From: Styela clava
Taxonomy: Eukaryota > Chordata > Ascidiacea > Stolidobranchia > Styelidae
Assembly: GCF_964204865.1 (NCBI RefSeq)
Contig: NC_135259.1
Span: forward strand, 19,974,974 to 20,038,973
Length of the DNA stretch: 64,000 nucleotides
Reading direction: 5' to 3'
In this document: piece by piece, positions 22,950 through 36,800 of the stretch
Layout of the letters: every line of letters starts with the position of its first letter
How positions within the stretch are numbered: the stretch's first letter is position 1
Notes under the pieces: model-generated
The model's input: only the letters and a program-made list of their open reading frames with translations
Database searches by the model: none
What the model was told of the DNA's origin: nothing
Translations under genes and position numbers: made by a program

Positions 22950-23700
22950 ACACCTAATTGGGCACGAAATGTATTTAGGATCGTTTTGTAATTTATTATT
23001 ATTTTCTTCTTATGGTTGTAAAAAATCAAAAACTGTGGTTCGCAGCGTGGTCGGATTTTTATCTGTACATTACTTTATTTTCCGCTCTCCTATCTGGTTG
23101 ACAAAACAAAAAAAACTCTGTCATTCTCTGGAATAAACATGACAATTTCATCATGTGTCGCAGCGTCCAAGACAAAAATATCGAACCTATTTCGATATTA
23201 CCTTTCAAACCAACGAACATAGGGTATTATCTTTTTGTCTATTGACTTATATTCAACGATATACTCAGCATTTCAGCTCCATTAGAATGAAATTCACTTG
23301 TCAACAGTGGGAGTGGCGAATGCGACCTTACCGTATGTAGTCCGGTCAAATACTTTTCGTCGAATTTCGATGACGTCATCTCCTTTCGATATCGCCGTCG
23401 TTCTTATCTGCCTGGCCCTTCGGCTCTGTTTCGCTTTGCTGTTTTTCATTGTTCTTATGTTCTTCGACGCGATTTTGAATGGCTATGACACATTATTATA
23501 ATTTGATGGGGATGAGAGGATAGCTCGCCAGGAGAATTAGACTTCGACTTTCCTTCAAGCCGGCCACAGTGTACGGTACCGGCAAAGCGCGAAGAGGACA
23601 GACAGACAGAGCTTGTGTTCTACCGGTACCGGTACCTGCATACCGTTACCGGTAGGCTACTCTGATGCCGTACTGGTACCGGTATGGCATGGGACTCTCC
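22950..23700. other. No gene recognised
   Basis: Downstream of the tRNA array. It contains a low-complexity patch rich in GGTACC and ACCGGT at 23565-23690. The short frames (for example 23298-23501) have no recognisable protein features. Confidence 0.5.
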
Positions 23701-23701
23701 T

Positions 23702-24275
23702 TCAGCTAATACGAGGCTCTGTTCGGTATGGGATTAGTTAGCCAGTTAGACTATTTGTTTTCAGATGCCTTGACTCAATGTCAGATGTTGGGGGAAGCCG
23801 TAAACGGCCAGCGTTTTTTTTATGTGATTGTGTCTAATCAACCAGAGTTACCTTAGCCCACACTCAGTCAGCCCACACTCAGCCTGTTAAATCTTGGAAT
23901 CAGTAAATACTAAGTTGTTCCGTTGCTATATTCTAATATTTGCTGCTTCAATTCAGCAGCACGGTGTCGTTAACTAAATGACTCTTTGAGTCGTTCGCAA
24001 TGCCTCGTCAGCTCATCAACTGCAACAAGTCTATATTCGTTTTTGTAATTTGTTACATGCCTTTTATTTATTCCATACTGTGTTATTGGTTTTGTACGAC
24101 AAAACTAAATATCTGAATCCGGTTACGTAAACCACCCTGCAGCGATAAAATAGTCCTTTCGCAGATAAATATCCTCGCATGGAACTCGAACTTGCGAACC
24201 CACGCTGGATAATCAAAGGTCAGAAGGTGTGGTGGCGAACGTATTCCTAACACTTACCACAATGTGCCACACGCA
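23702..24275 (-). mobile_element. SINE copy, interrupted
   Basis: The right part (24115-24275) matches the tRNA-like head and body start of the SINE at 11596, but its B box is degraded. The left part (23702-23820) matches the body (GTATGGGATTAGTT, GGGGAAGCCGTAA). About 300 bp of unrelated sequence separates them. Minus-strand orientation. Confidence 0.65.
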
Positions 24276-24368
24276 TTTGTTGTTTGCTAAATCATAAATT
24301 CTGATTTTCTCGGGTACCGTATCCACCGCTGTTGAAAACACTTTTTACAGAGACTTTCTTTGTAATTA

Positions 24369-24386
24369 TTCCAATTTTGTTTACAG
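24369..24386 (+). promoter_or_regulatory. Candidate 3' splice site in the CK2 alpha 5' UTR
   Basis: A pyrimidine-rich tract ends in TTTGTTTACAG at 24386, 165 bp before the CK2 alpha ATG. It could close a 5'-UTR intron. In tunicates, where spliced-leader trans-splicing is known, it could instead accept a leader. Only the sequence match supports this. Confidence 0.35.
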
Positions 24387-24509
24387 AAAATTACTATTCA
24401 AATATACTACATTCAGACATTGTATATACAGCCTATTATACATCTTGTTTGAGGAATAGTTTTGTCAAATAGCTGAGGCTCACTTGAAGCGTGAGCTGAA
24501 TTGTTATAA

Positions 24510-25679
<1,170 letters not shown>

Positions 25680-26204
25680 AAATTGTATAAATGAACATTT
25701 TTTGGACATCACAGTATGAAGGTTTTTCTCAAATAGCAAGGACTAACGGATATTTGTGAGATTCTCGTTTGAATTTTTTGAACGATAAAAGCCGGTATGT
25801 TCTACTTGTATTGCTTTGGATTATTTGCTTATTTTTTGTCGACTTTGCAGTTAATTTTTGCTCATTTTGAAGCCTTATTCTTAAACATACATGAACCGTT
25901 TAAATTTGAATTGACTTGTCTACATAGTGTTTTTGTATGCTACACTTATTTACACCTTTCGCTCTACACTAGGCACTATACAAACAAACACTGATATTTA
26001 ACGAACTAATATTTTTGGACAGGACATTCTGGCCTTTTTATCCAATTTATTACACCCCTGGTGAGGGGATTACATTTGTTGCTGTTATTTACAATTACTT
26101 TGCAATTCAAAGTTTTAGATAGAAAAGTTTGCTACACGGGACAGAATCATTGTCAGTGTGACAAATTCTTGCTTGTAGTGTTTTTTGGGTGAATTACTTA
26201 TTTC
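25680..26204 (+). other. Likely CK2 alpha 3' UTR, AT-rich
   Basis: No coding signal. Canonical AATAAA occurs only further on, at about 26490 (inside a hAT-like element) and at 26889-26894, so the 3' end is not fixed by sequence. Confidence 0.35.
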
Positions 26205-26314
26205 GGTACTCCTGGAGTATGTGTATCAAGATGTCGCACAACCTGAACCCTAACTGTGTACACAACCTGAGTTCAGGTTGTGCGCCATCTTGGTGCACAT
26301 ACTTCAGGAGGTCC
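26205..26314. mobile_element. MITE family B, copy 1 (110 bp)
   Basis: Nearly perfect palindrome. The left end is GGTACTCCTGGAGTATGTG and the right end is CACATACTTCAGGAGGTCC. Subterminal GTCGCACAACCTGAA pairs with TTCAGGTTGTGCGC. The 8-bp flanks are poorly preserved. Confidence 0.8.
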
Positions 26315-26437
26315 TTTTTTCCTGCTCAGGACAGGCAGTGCACAAATGACCTCTGATATTAATGGAGCTATAATATGTTTGTAGGTTCAGAATCTTCTCT
26401 TTTTTGGCTTTTTAGGCTAATTTAGTACACCCTAGGT

Positions 26438-26773
26438 CAGTGGTTCCTAAACTTTTTAATATCGTTACACCCAAATTGAATTACCAAAAGCTCAATAAAT
26501 AATAAAAAAACAGTAGTCATATTGTTATGGATTTTTCCTAGATAAAAAATGGTGATATTACTGACAACTATTGCATTTTCTGATCAGACTTTAAGATGCT
26601 AAAATTGCGCTAGCTCGGATTTTAGCATACAATCTGTACAGCGAAGTATTGCTATCATGTTTCCATTAACCGTGGGACATATGACTAGGCTCATTGACTA
26701 GATGTGGGCATTGCATGTTCAGCTTTTCTGTCAAAATTACAGGGATTACAAATGAAAAGTTTGGCAACCACTG
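26438..26773. mobile_element. hAT-like MITE (336 bp)
   Basis: The left end is CAGTGGTTCCTAAACTTTTT and the right end is AAAAGTTTGGCAACCACTG. Flanks CCCTAGGT and TCATAGGT match at 6/8 positions. Non-coding; may lie in the CK2 alpha 3' UTR. Confidence 0.8.
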
Positions 26774-26781
26774 TCATAGGT

Positions 26782-28007
26782 AGTAGTGGGCATAAAGTTG
26801 CACATGGATTGTATTTAGCCATTTATTTATCCCTGTAAGTTTCAACTTCACACTAGTTGAGGCATTTTCTTATTGATTTCTTGCTGATAATAAACTTTTG
26901 AGGTTTTTTAAAAAGCTGTTGAGTGGCTTTTAAACGCTCTGTGGTGGTGTATTTGAAACAGGGTACAATGAATTTTTTTTATGTCAATCAAGATGTATTC
27001 AAATGTTCAGGTGTATTGAAATTTAGTTAAATAAGCTTAATGGTTTCTACTTTCAAATTGAATTTGATTTGAAACATTGGACACTGGTAGTTTTAAGTAC
27101 TTATTACCTAGGTACTTGTTTTTCCCAAAAAACTTGTCGATTAGTGCAATGAAATTGGAAAAATTTAAATCATCAAGTCCATACTTCCAAAAAACAAATA
27201 CTGTTACTGGCTACCCAATCAAAATTATCTTGTCTCGGTTTTGTATAAATTTCTTGTCATTGCCAGTTTTGAATTTGAACACTATTGCAAACTTTGTGCC
27301 ATGAACATTCGATAATTGGGTAAAATATAAGTTTAATACACTTTTTTTTGAAACGTACATTGCTATTGGAAACACCTTTTTAACAATGATTTGAAATATC
27401 GACATCAGTTTGACTTGAATTCTGACCCTTGTATTGTCTGTATTTATCTTTACTTTGGAGGGAAAGAAGTTTTGGTAAAATTCAATGTCTAGGCTGACTC
27501 CCAAAAAAAGAATCCAGTCCATTTGGAGCATATTGCTGAGAGAACATAACTTTTGTGTTGAGCATCCTAGATCACTAAAACTCCTAAGTACAATCATACA
27601 CAATTAGGAATTGAAGTGTTAAATGAATGTTCTTTGGATACCAAAGTCAGCGAAACTTTTATTAAAACTTTTGTTTTCTCAGTCCTGGTTGTACCCTTTT
27701 TACCTATTATAACCAGGTTCTGTGACACTAAGTGAGTCAATGTAAGATTGGCTTAAGTATACAAAATTAAGGTGAAATCTTTGTGAAAGCTTAGCAGTAT
27801 ATAATGTGATTAAAAATGAATTGAATTTTTTTTCTTTTTTGTATACTTAATGTTCCAATTATTAATATTCTGTTTCAACATAGCTCTGCTCTCATTATAT
27901 TATAGGGAGATCATATTAGTAAAATTTAATCGACTACAACTCATATGGTTTAGAACAGTCTATTTATTTTATTTTGCCCTGCTAAGTCAGTGCTTTGCAT
28001 TGAAAAC
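26782..28007. other. Intergenic, no gene recognised
   Basis: AT-rich, with AATAAA at 26889-26894 as a possible CK2 alpha polyadenylation signal. Open frames of up to 130 codons on the minus strand (27211-27603) show no motif or splice context. Confidence 0.4.
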
Positions 28008-28008
28008 T

Positions 28009-28130
28009 ACAGGGTGTCCATTATTGAGTCCTTTTGTAATTTCAATTTTGTTATGAAGTCAGTACTGAATATATCTTATTCAGGTTTGTTGTTTTTTAAT
28101 CAATAATTGTTCAAGCATTTTTACTTTGTA
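28009..28130. mobile_element. GTGTCC MITE, truncated copy
   Basis: Begins ACAGGGTGTCCATTATTGAG and keeps the TTATGAAGTCAGTAC block, then stops before the loop. It lies directly in front of a fuller copy in the same orientation. Confidence 0.65.
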
Positions 28131-28169
28131 CAATAATATAGCCGGTCAGTTACGGTAGGTAAAAATATA

Positions 28170-28384
28170 GAGGGTGTCCATAGATCCTCTTTACAACTTT
28201 TTAATTTTGTTATGAAGTCAGTTCACAATGTATCTTAACTAGGTTTGTTGTTTTTCAACCATTACTTGTTCAAGTATTTTTACTTCATTTAATCTGTGAG
28301 GGCTAAAGCCCAAAACAATATATGGTATCGCTAAATTCCCTTTGCAATTTAAAATTTTTTAGGACTTTATGGACACTCTATATA
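28170..28384. mobile_element. GTGTCC MITE, near full copy
   Basis: Termini are AGGGTGTCCATAGATCC and GGACTTTATGGACACTCT. The interior has ACAATATATGGTATCGC, as at 1-187 and 36740. Length about 215 bp, non-coding. Confidence 0.75.
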
Positions 28385-29866
28385 TTAAGTATGACTTGAA
28401 CTTGAGTAATACTAATGCGCTAAGCATTAGGCTATCGTATCTAAAATGTCATTTCTCTTGTGTTATGTGTGATGTCATTTTTATTGTCTGACATTTACTG
28501 GTTGTAATGAATTACACTTGCTATTGCAGGCAACAGCCTGTCATTACACATTCGTTACTTATGTTGCTGTATTTTATTCTCCTAATTATGGTGATTGCAT
28601 TTAAGTGAATAATCGTATGTGTAAATATAATGTCGGTAACTTTATGTGTATCGTCTTTCTGGGGATTGATATAGCAAAATTTGTATTCGTATTTGAAGTT
28701 AATAAAAGTTTGTGTGAATCAATAATTTTGAATTACTCCAAAATACCTTCTAAAAACATTGCTAATAAAGCGTCACTATTTTGACACAACAGCCGAAAAT
28801 TTTTAATCTTTTCAACTATTATCTCTTACTGTAGCTAAGCTGCAGAAAGCGTTATTTTCAAAATGTAGAATTAATGAAGACCCTTTCCCCCCAGGTTAGA
28901 TCCCATGGGGATCCCCCTCCCCCAAGTAAGTTTATTCATATGATCGAAAAAAGAGACTTATTGAACACAAAATTTTACCCTTATCCAACTATTGTCTCTC
29001 ATGTGTGTCACGCAATGTTATTTTTGAAATTGAGGATCATATGATAATTCCCCCATTTAGGCATGATCATATCAATATCTTATCCCAGGTTAGATTATTG
29101 CCCCCCCCCCCCCAAAAAAAAGTTCTATGATCTGAGGTAATGGGCTAACTATGCTTTTGTGTCGGGTAAAGAGTAAAATCCTATCTCATCGGTTACTACT
29201 CCCCTGGGATAATAAATATGAGAATTATATCATGTTCAATATCTTTTCACATGTTACACTTACCGGTAATAATAATTGCATTGAATACAGAATGAATGTG
29301 ATTGGATTGCAATTTACTTTATATAGGAAATTCACATTAAATTGTTTAGTTTATTTTGATGGCGTTTATTCACGCTTTTCCTCCCACACCTTGTGAAAAG
29401 CAGCCACTGAGAGCCACGAATATTTATTAGATCGAAATCTTTCTAAAATTCGATTTCATATTAATACCATCAATGGTTAATTCAATTGATACTTATCCAT
29501 AGATAAGCCATTTTATGTGTCTATTTTCCCAAACTAAAAATTGACTATTTTCTCAAAATGTTACTGCAAATGATGGCCTATATTTTCCACGTCTGCATTT
29601 CTAAGAATGAAACATTTTTGATTCAGATAATGCTTACTTGTATAAATAGCATTTTCAAAATAAAATATATACTGTAGATAGAATTTTTTAAATTCCCAAA
29701 ATCACTTTTTGTTTAATTCAATTAAACTGAGTTATCCTTTGCTTTAGTCACGATCTACTTTTTCATGATTTGGTAATTGTGTACTTTCTTGTTATTTCCC
29801 CTCCACTAAATTAAGTTAGTTTATTGCTCCACATTCTCTGTTTCTCTTGAGAAAGCCGGGGAAACA
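28385..29866. other. Intergenic, no gene recognised
   Basis: AT-rich. Two related blocks at 28870-28930 and 29040-29115 share CCCAGGTTAGAT-like words. A run of about 16 C followed by A occurs near 29100. AATAAA within GTTAATAAAAGTTTGTG near 28701 could be a distal poly(A) signal for CK2 alpha. Confidence 0.4.
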
Positions 29867-29874
29867 CCCTAACC

Positions 29875-30127
29875 CAGTGATCGTTAAACTGTGGGCCGCC
29901 GAGCACAAGGTGTACCGCTACATTTGGTTGTTCAATTTGTGTACTGCCAAGTGTACCGGTCATTTGCAGAAGTTTTAAATTGATTATCCCTACATTTACA
30001 TGTTTACCCTACACATACCCTACGTTTATTACATGGCTAAATTTGAAATTTTCAACGGAATTATTGAGCCTTGAAACCTTGCCTATTTTTCTATATCGGC
30101 ACCATTTAAAAACTTTGCCAACCACTG
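29875..30127. mobile_element. hAT-like MITE (253 bp)
   Basis: The left end is CAGTGATCGTTAAACTGTGG and the right end is AAACTTTGCCAACCACTG. Flanks CCCTAACC and GCCTAACC give a 7/8 target duplication. It lies about 550 bp upstream of the ASPP start codon. Confidence 0.85.
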
Positions 30128-30497
30128 GCCTAACCTAAACTTAGATAAACAAAATAAAAAAAAGAGCCAGAAAATTAGTAGAGGGGCAATACCAGGATAC
30201 TACTCTGTACTGTTAATTGTATTTTGTGTAGGATATTTAAAGTCGAACTTGGCCAACTATGTGCTGTATATATAAATCTGTATTTATTTTCGACCCATAG
30301 ATGATCCGAGTCTAATTGATAGCAAAGTAATACCAAATGCATTTCATTAATGTATACTTTCTTTTTGCTGTTGTTATGTATATATTAAGCTTTAAGATTA
30401 AAATAAATTGCGATATGATGTCACAAACATAATCATTCAGCTGTGACGGGATTACTTGCAATTTCATCAGAAGTTGGAACCTGCTAATATCATATCT

Positions 30498-30671
30498 GGA
30501 TTACTCATAAAAGTTCAAAGTTTAAAGGTCATCAAATCATTGATCCATAACTGGATAACTCAAACTTCTGGGGAAGTTCAAAGTTCATAAAATTATTGAC
30601 CCGTAACTGAATTACTCTAAATTCTGAGGAAGTTAAAAGTTTAAAGGTCACAAACTCGTTAATCCGTGACC
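30498..30671 (+). repeat. Three tandem ~56-bp units abutting the ASPP start codon
   Basis: Units start at 30498, 30553 and 30609, each with GRATTACTC or GGATAACTC followed by AAGTTAAAAGTTTAAAGG-like sequence and a GATCCATAACT or GACCCGTAACT block. Units 1 and 3 contain AAAGGTCA. The array ends 3 bp before ATG 30675, so it forms the 5' UTR and/or core promoter region. Confidence 0.75.
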
Positions 30672-30674
30672 GAA

Positions 30675-30852
30675 ATGATGATTCCAGCAGTGATAAAAGT
30701 CTTCCTATCTGACGATCCAAACTCAGCTGTTGATGCTCCGATAACTCCTAACACAACTGCACTAGATGTTATACAATACTGTAGAGAGCCCGGTGAAACA
30801 GCTTGCCATCTGGCAGAGCTATGGAGGGGGAATGAAAGAGAAGTCAGTGAAG
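30675..30852 (+). CDS. TP53BP2: ASPP exon 1 (aa 1-59)
   Basis: Start ATG at 30675 is followed by a second ATG. The exon encodes the ubiquitin-like N-terminus up to [13 protein letters not shown]. Donor GAAG|gtatac; one base is carried to the next exon (phase 1). Confidence 0.93.
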
Positions 30853-33800
30853 GTATACAGTTGTATTTATTTCTTACTGAAAAATAGGTTTATAATTATA
30901 AAGCAGTTTAAAATATGTATATCACAGAGATTGAACATTGTCATATTTTCAAACTCCCCAAAGTCTAAATTCGAAGTTTGAAGTCGGTGTTGAAATTTTT
31001 CTTGTCCAGAGTCGGATTTTATTTACCTGGAGCCATCGTCAATTGTAAATTTTTGATGGTTCTACAGCCCTGGCTTTGGTAACGGTGTGGTAAGCAATAC
31101 AATAAAACATTGTTTGCTTGTAGTTACATACCGGGGAGATGAAAGGCTCCACTTTCAAACCAATTATGTTATTAATCAATCATTAGAATGTAGCGTTCTT
31201 ACATTCTTGCAGTCAATTTCAAATATTCTTCTTGGAATCAAAATAATTCTTTATTCAGGTGAGAAACCATACACCATACTGCAGCAATGGGGATCATATG
31301 CACCAGAAGTTCAGTTTTATCTCCGTCATGTTAGTGGGAGTGCTGGAAACATTATTGAAAGACAGAATAGCTGGGCTGATGATCAAAATGTCATCCAATC
31401 TCTTGCGAATCGAACTGATCTGTCTCTGGCTGAGCTTAAGGTAGATACTGTTTTCTTGATTAGGAGTCTAGTGAAGTGGTTTCCAACCTTCGAAGACTTG
31501 TGTGCAACCTAGATTACTAAAGCTTGTGGTCCATTTTCAGCAAAGAAATCCCACAAAATAATTTTGGGTATCATTAAAATGTTTTCTTTTTATTGATATA
31601 AAGAATGCAGTAAAAGTGTCAATGACCAAACTAATCCTTGTGTCTATTTATCAGCTCGTTAAGTTGAACTTACAAACCTTGTTTCAATTTCAGCTTTATT
31701 TTATTTTTAAAACCCACAATATGCCCAATGGAAACTCCAGGCCAATTTGAAAAATCCTACGAGCCGTGCTGAAAATCGCTGTTTTGGTTAACGTTGTAAA
31801 TTTTGGTCACTTTTCTTACTTTTTTAATTAAATATAAATATTAATTCAGGAAATGGCTCAAAGACAACAAAAACAAATAGAGCAGCAGCAACAAATGCTG
31901 GTAGGAAAGGAACAGAGGCTAAGGTTTCTACGACAACAGGCACAACAACAACAAGCAATGTTGGGCGAGAACGATAGACTGAAACGACTCAGAGAGAAAG
32001 CTGAAGCCCAAGAAGCTAAGTTAAAGAAAATTAGAGCAATGAGAGGAAAATTGGATCAAAGAAGGTAAAATACTGATGAATCCCATAATTGCGGGTTCCA
32101 ATCCTGTGAAGGATATCCTATATGTTAGATCAGCATTTTTCAAACTTTTTTTGCCCCCGAAACACCTACACTTTTAGCTCACCTCACAGAAAACCAAAAA
32201 ATTAGGAAGCAAAAGTGGGTGTTTTCAAAATTAAAAAGGTTGCTGTTGACTTTGCAATTGAAAAATTAGGCCGGCGGTTAGCGATATTGAGCGAGGAACA
32301 AAAACACCATGCCTTCCAGACTTGAAAAGATCTGGTCGTTTGTTTAGATAGCAGAGCCTGTTCAATCTTTGTCACCAGTTTTGAGACAAATTTACAACCC
32401 GGAGTCTCCAAAGTACGGCCAATAACGCCATGTTACCAATTTACTCACAATTAAGGCATAAGCATTACATAACGCCTAGTGTTTGAGCAAATCCTTGAGT
32501 CGTTCGATTTTGCAAAATTTTTTCAAGAAATTTGGGTCGCTTGAAAACGTTTGGGAACCACTGCCATAATCAATTGTTTTATTGGCTTGTTTATATTTCT
32601 ACAGATATGACAATACAAATCTCTCTGCTGAACTAGAAGCAGTGAGATCGTTGTTTGAAGAAAAACAATCGGAATTATCAAAAGCCGTTTCTAAGGTTGA
32701 CGACCTAACAAGACAACTTGACGATCTGAAGAATAGCAAACTGGGGTCAGGAGGTCAAGATAGTGGTCAACAGGTCAGAACGCTACTTGAGAGTTTTTTC
32801 TTTACATACATCTAAAAAAAATTTACTTTTGTAATATCAAAAAGTAAACCTAAGCTTTTTTTGGAGGGAATTAGTCGAGACCTTACAATAAGCTACAAAT
32901 AACAGATCTCAGATAGTGAAGCGAAAGTATGTTTTAATAAAAAAACACATTGAAAATATGTGTGGGCCTACATAATAAAGAAATCTAACAAATAAAGCTT
33001 CAAGACCCTCCCAATAAATCTAAACATGATATTCGAAACTGATGAAACGACTTTGGTTCTCTTTAGGCCTGGAATCTTCAAAAAAATGTGTAAAAATAAT
33101 TCTATGAAAAACATGAATCGTAATATTTGTCACTTTCAGCTTATATTTGTTCAAATTCATTTTCAATCTTTGGGTTAGGGGGATTTGGTTTCTTTCGCAC
33201 CCATTGGCGAAGCCATTGGCCATGAAGAATCTTAAATAAATTATTGAGTTTGAAATCGAAAAAATCTAATACTTGCTTATAATTATCCAAATTTGGGTAT
33301 TCTCGTAGTATGTGTACCAGGTTAGGGTTTAGGCCATAAATTTATTCCGATTTTCCTTATTTTAGTTCTATTACGAGTTCGGGGACTGTCTGTGTTAGCC
33401 AAGTGAATATGTTAGCCAAGTGAACCCCCTGCCCATAGGTTTCAGTCCTTTTACACAACTTGATGAAAAGTAGGCGAACAAAATTAGTTACCTCCATATT
33501 GGTACACACACTTCTGGAGCGTCATAATTTGTTTTAAATTTGAATTTCTAATTATAACTCCACAGGTCACTAACACTGCAGTCGATGGAAATTACTCATC
33601 CACATCCGAGCTCGAAAAATTACGGAAGGAATTATCAATTTTAAATCACATGAATGAGGAACAACAAAAACAACTCAACGAAAAACGAAGCGTTTTGAAA
33701 AAACGGAACGAAGACGCTGGCGACTTAGATCGCAGAATCGAAGACCTTACTGACAGATTAAAAAAGAAAAGAGCAGCTGCAGGTCTTCCCGACGACCAAT

Positions 33801-36800
33801 GGTCTGGGGGCGATAAATACAAAGCGCAATCGTACAAAGTACCCCCAGGAAAAATGCACACGATTGTGGCCGCAGTCGAACCGGTAAAACAAAGCCCGCA
33901 AAATGTACAAGAGGATTATGACATGATGCATATGAAGCACAGGCAAGGGAATTACCAGGGATATGGTCAGGAACAAGTTAACAACAACAATAGTCAAGGA
34001 ATGTTACAACAAGCTGGCCAACCCTATCGTGGTCAAATTGATAATTCGAACAGGCAAACGCCCCCTTATATGCCAAGACAAAACACGTATGGCGCTCCTA
34101 GTGGAAATAAACTTCCCCAAAAACAGCAGTTAACAAAATCGAATAGCAGCGATAACTTGCAAGGACAGGGTGATGGTTTTGCAGCTAACCGTGCGATGTT
34201 CGAAAAAGCCCAACCGGGCAACAAACCACCCCCTATTTCTGCTGGAAATCGGGCCCAGTCTGCGATGGCACAGCTATTCCCAACGCCACCTCCGAAAGCT
34301 GAATCTCTCACTGCCAAAGTGAGACCAATGTTCGCAAAAGGAGCCCAGCAACAGCAAGGCTATGGATCTCCTACCGCAACAAACGCAGCTTCTAGCCCTG
34401 GAATAAATCTCTTCGCTTATACTCAACCACCTGCCGTCACAACCCCTTCGTTTCTGCCTTCGAACGTTACCGTACTTCCGAGTGGAAATATTCGATACAC
34501 CCAACCCCCTGCTGGTCACCCTCCACCCCCGTACCCAAGCGGGTCTCGTGCTGTTTATGGGGACTCTAATTCCCCTGAACGACATGTACCAATTGATATA
34601 GAAGCACTTCGAAGAAAATTTGCACACGCACCTCGCCCGCTTAAAAAGAGAAGCTCAATTACGGAGCCAGAGCGACCTCAAGGGCCTGCGATCCCAAAAT
34701 TCATTTATGAGCAAATTTATAAACAAGCTGACACGCCCTTTTACCGCCCAAGTGGAGATGACACGCCTGCTGTTCCTGTACCTCCCATACCAGACACCCC
34801 ACCACCAGCATATGTGGCACCTGCGAAGCCTCCACTTCCACCCATACCTGCTCCAGAGCAGCAACTACCAGATGCAATTAGTTATGAGCATAACGTGTCT
34901 CCTGCGGCGTATCGCAAACAGCAACAAAATTTACGCAAAATTGCGGCGGCTGTCAATCAAATGAAATCAGGGCAAGAAATCAGTCAAATCCCCACCCCTG
35001 AAGTACAAGAAGACCAATCACGTGTCAGAGATGATTACGATGACCACTCCCCACAACATTCAAATGACTTTGAAACTAGTTCAGATATATCTTCTTCCAC
35101 CCTTCCATCTATAGTCGTACCACAACTTCCTTACGCCCCCGTCCCGACGAAAAGCAATCTCAAAACGAGAGCAAGCATTCCGAAAGGTCTACGGATCCGT
35201 TTCGACCCTCTTGCTCTTCTGCTTGATGCCTCTCTTGAAGGGGAATTTGATTTAGTTCAGGATATTATCGACCAGGTTCCAGACCCTAGTGGGGCCAATG
35301 ATGAAGGGATTACTGCTCTACACAACGCTGTTTGCGCTGGACATACGGACCTTGTTCGATTTCTTGTACATTATGGGTGAGTTGACTTTACTATTTTAGT
35401 CTTGCGAAGTATTAGGTTGATTTCACATAGAAAGATTTCACATGGAAAGTGTTTCACATATAAAGATTTCGCGTAGAAATATTCCACATAGAAAGTTTTT
35501 CAAAAAAGTTTCACATACAAATCTTGCATATACAAAACTTGCACATACAAAACTTCACATAGATAGCAGGAATAAGTGAAAACGAATTGAATATTGAAAT
35601 TAGTTATATCACTAGTAGGCCAGATGGCCTGGTGTGGTGTTTATTAAACACTGACCCATATTTCCTATGTGGCCATGAGCCAATCATATGTGGTTACGTG
35701 TTTACCTGTATTCAACTCCTCAATTGATAATGTTATCAAATATTCAGTACCTATGTACAACAACCAGACATGTTTCTATTTTCGGTATCATGTCTCGAGG
35801 CAAAACACAAAGTTAATTGAAAGGTATTACGAGGGTCATATTACCAGTTCTTTGAAAAGTTAATCATGTTATTGGTTGGTTATTGAGTTTCTGAAACTGA
35901 TAAACATCTTTGTAACTCGAGATCAAAAAATGAATTGGGTTGAATTTTAAATACATTCTTGGGTACTGCTGTAGTATGTGTACCAGGTTAGGAATAGGCC
36001 ATAATTTTATTTCGATTTTCCTTATTTTAGTTCTATTACGAGTTCGGAACCACCATATTGGTTGACATACTTTTGAAGCGCCCATTCTTGTGTATAACAG
36101 AGATCACCAAGTCCAAATAAACTACTAATCTAAACAGGGTGACCAAAAAACTCAGAACCCATAAATTTAAGATTCATTCAATAACATTTTTGTTTATGTA
36201 TGATTGCACCCAGAAAAATCCCAGATAGACAAAGATTGTACATATGCACAATAACCAGACATGTTGCTATTTTCGGTATCGTGTTTCTCGGGCATGCCTT
36301 GGTATCATGTCATGGTTATTCAAGTTACATGAAACAAGTTCTATAAATATCTTTGAATGTAACTAGAGAACAAGAAACAATATGGATTGTATTTTCCATA
36401 TATTTTTATGATGTATGTAATAATGAAATATACCTACTGTATATCCATGCCTATAAGCTGAAATTTTAATTTAATTTAAGTTGAACCAGGTCCAGCCAGA
36501 CGCCTAAAAACGTGGTTTTCAAGTGTCTTGAGGGATTAAAAGCTATTCAAGCAAAAAAAATTGCTTCAATACAACACATCAATAACTTGTTATAATGTTT
36601 TATTGCTCTTTCTGACAATCAATAATAATGATTGAAAGTTGTACTTTGTTTTATGACCGAAACAAATAGGTCAATAACAATAAACATGAGAGCAATGTTC
36701 AATTTATGGACATGAAGGTTAAATGATAAATAATAATATAGGGTGTCCATAAAGTCTTGAAAATATTTAAAATTGCAAATGAGATATATCGCTACCATAT

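Noticed and set aside
27211-27603. 130-codon minus-strand frame
   Set aside because: Composition matches AT-rich intergenic DNA and no conserved motif is visible.
29095-29120. Poly-C run as a regulatory element
   Set aside because: A simple homopolymer next to poly-A; slippage or assembly noise is enough to explain it.
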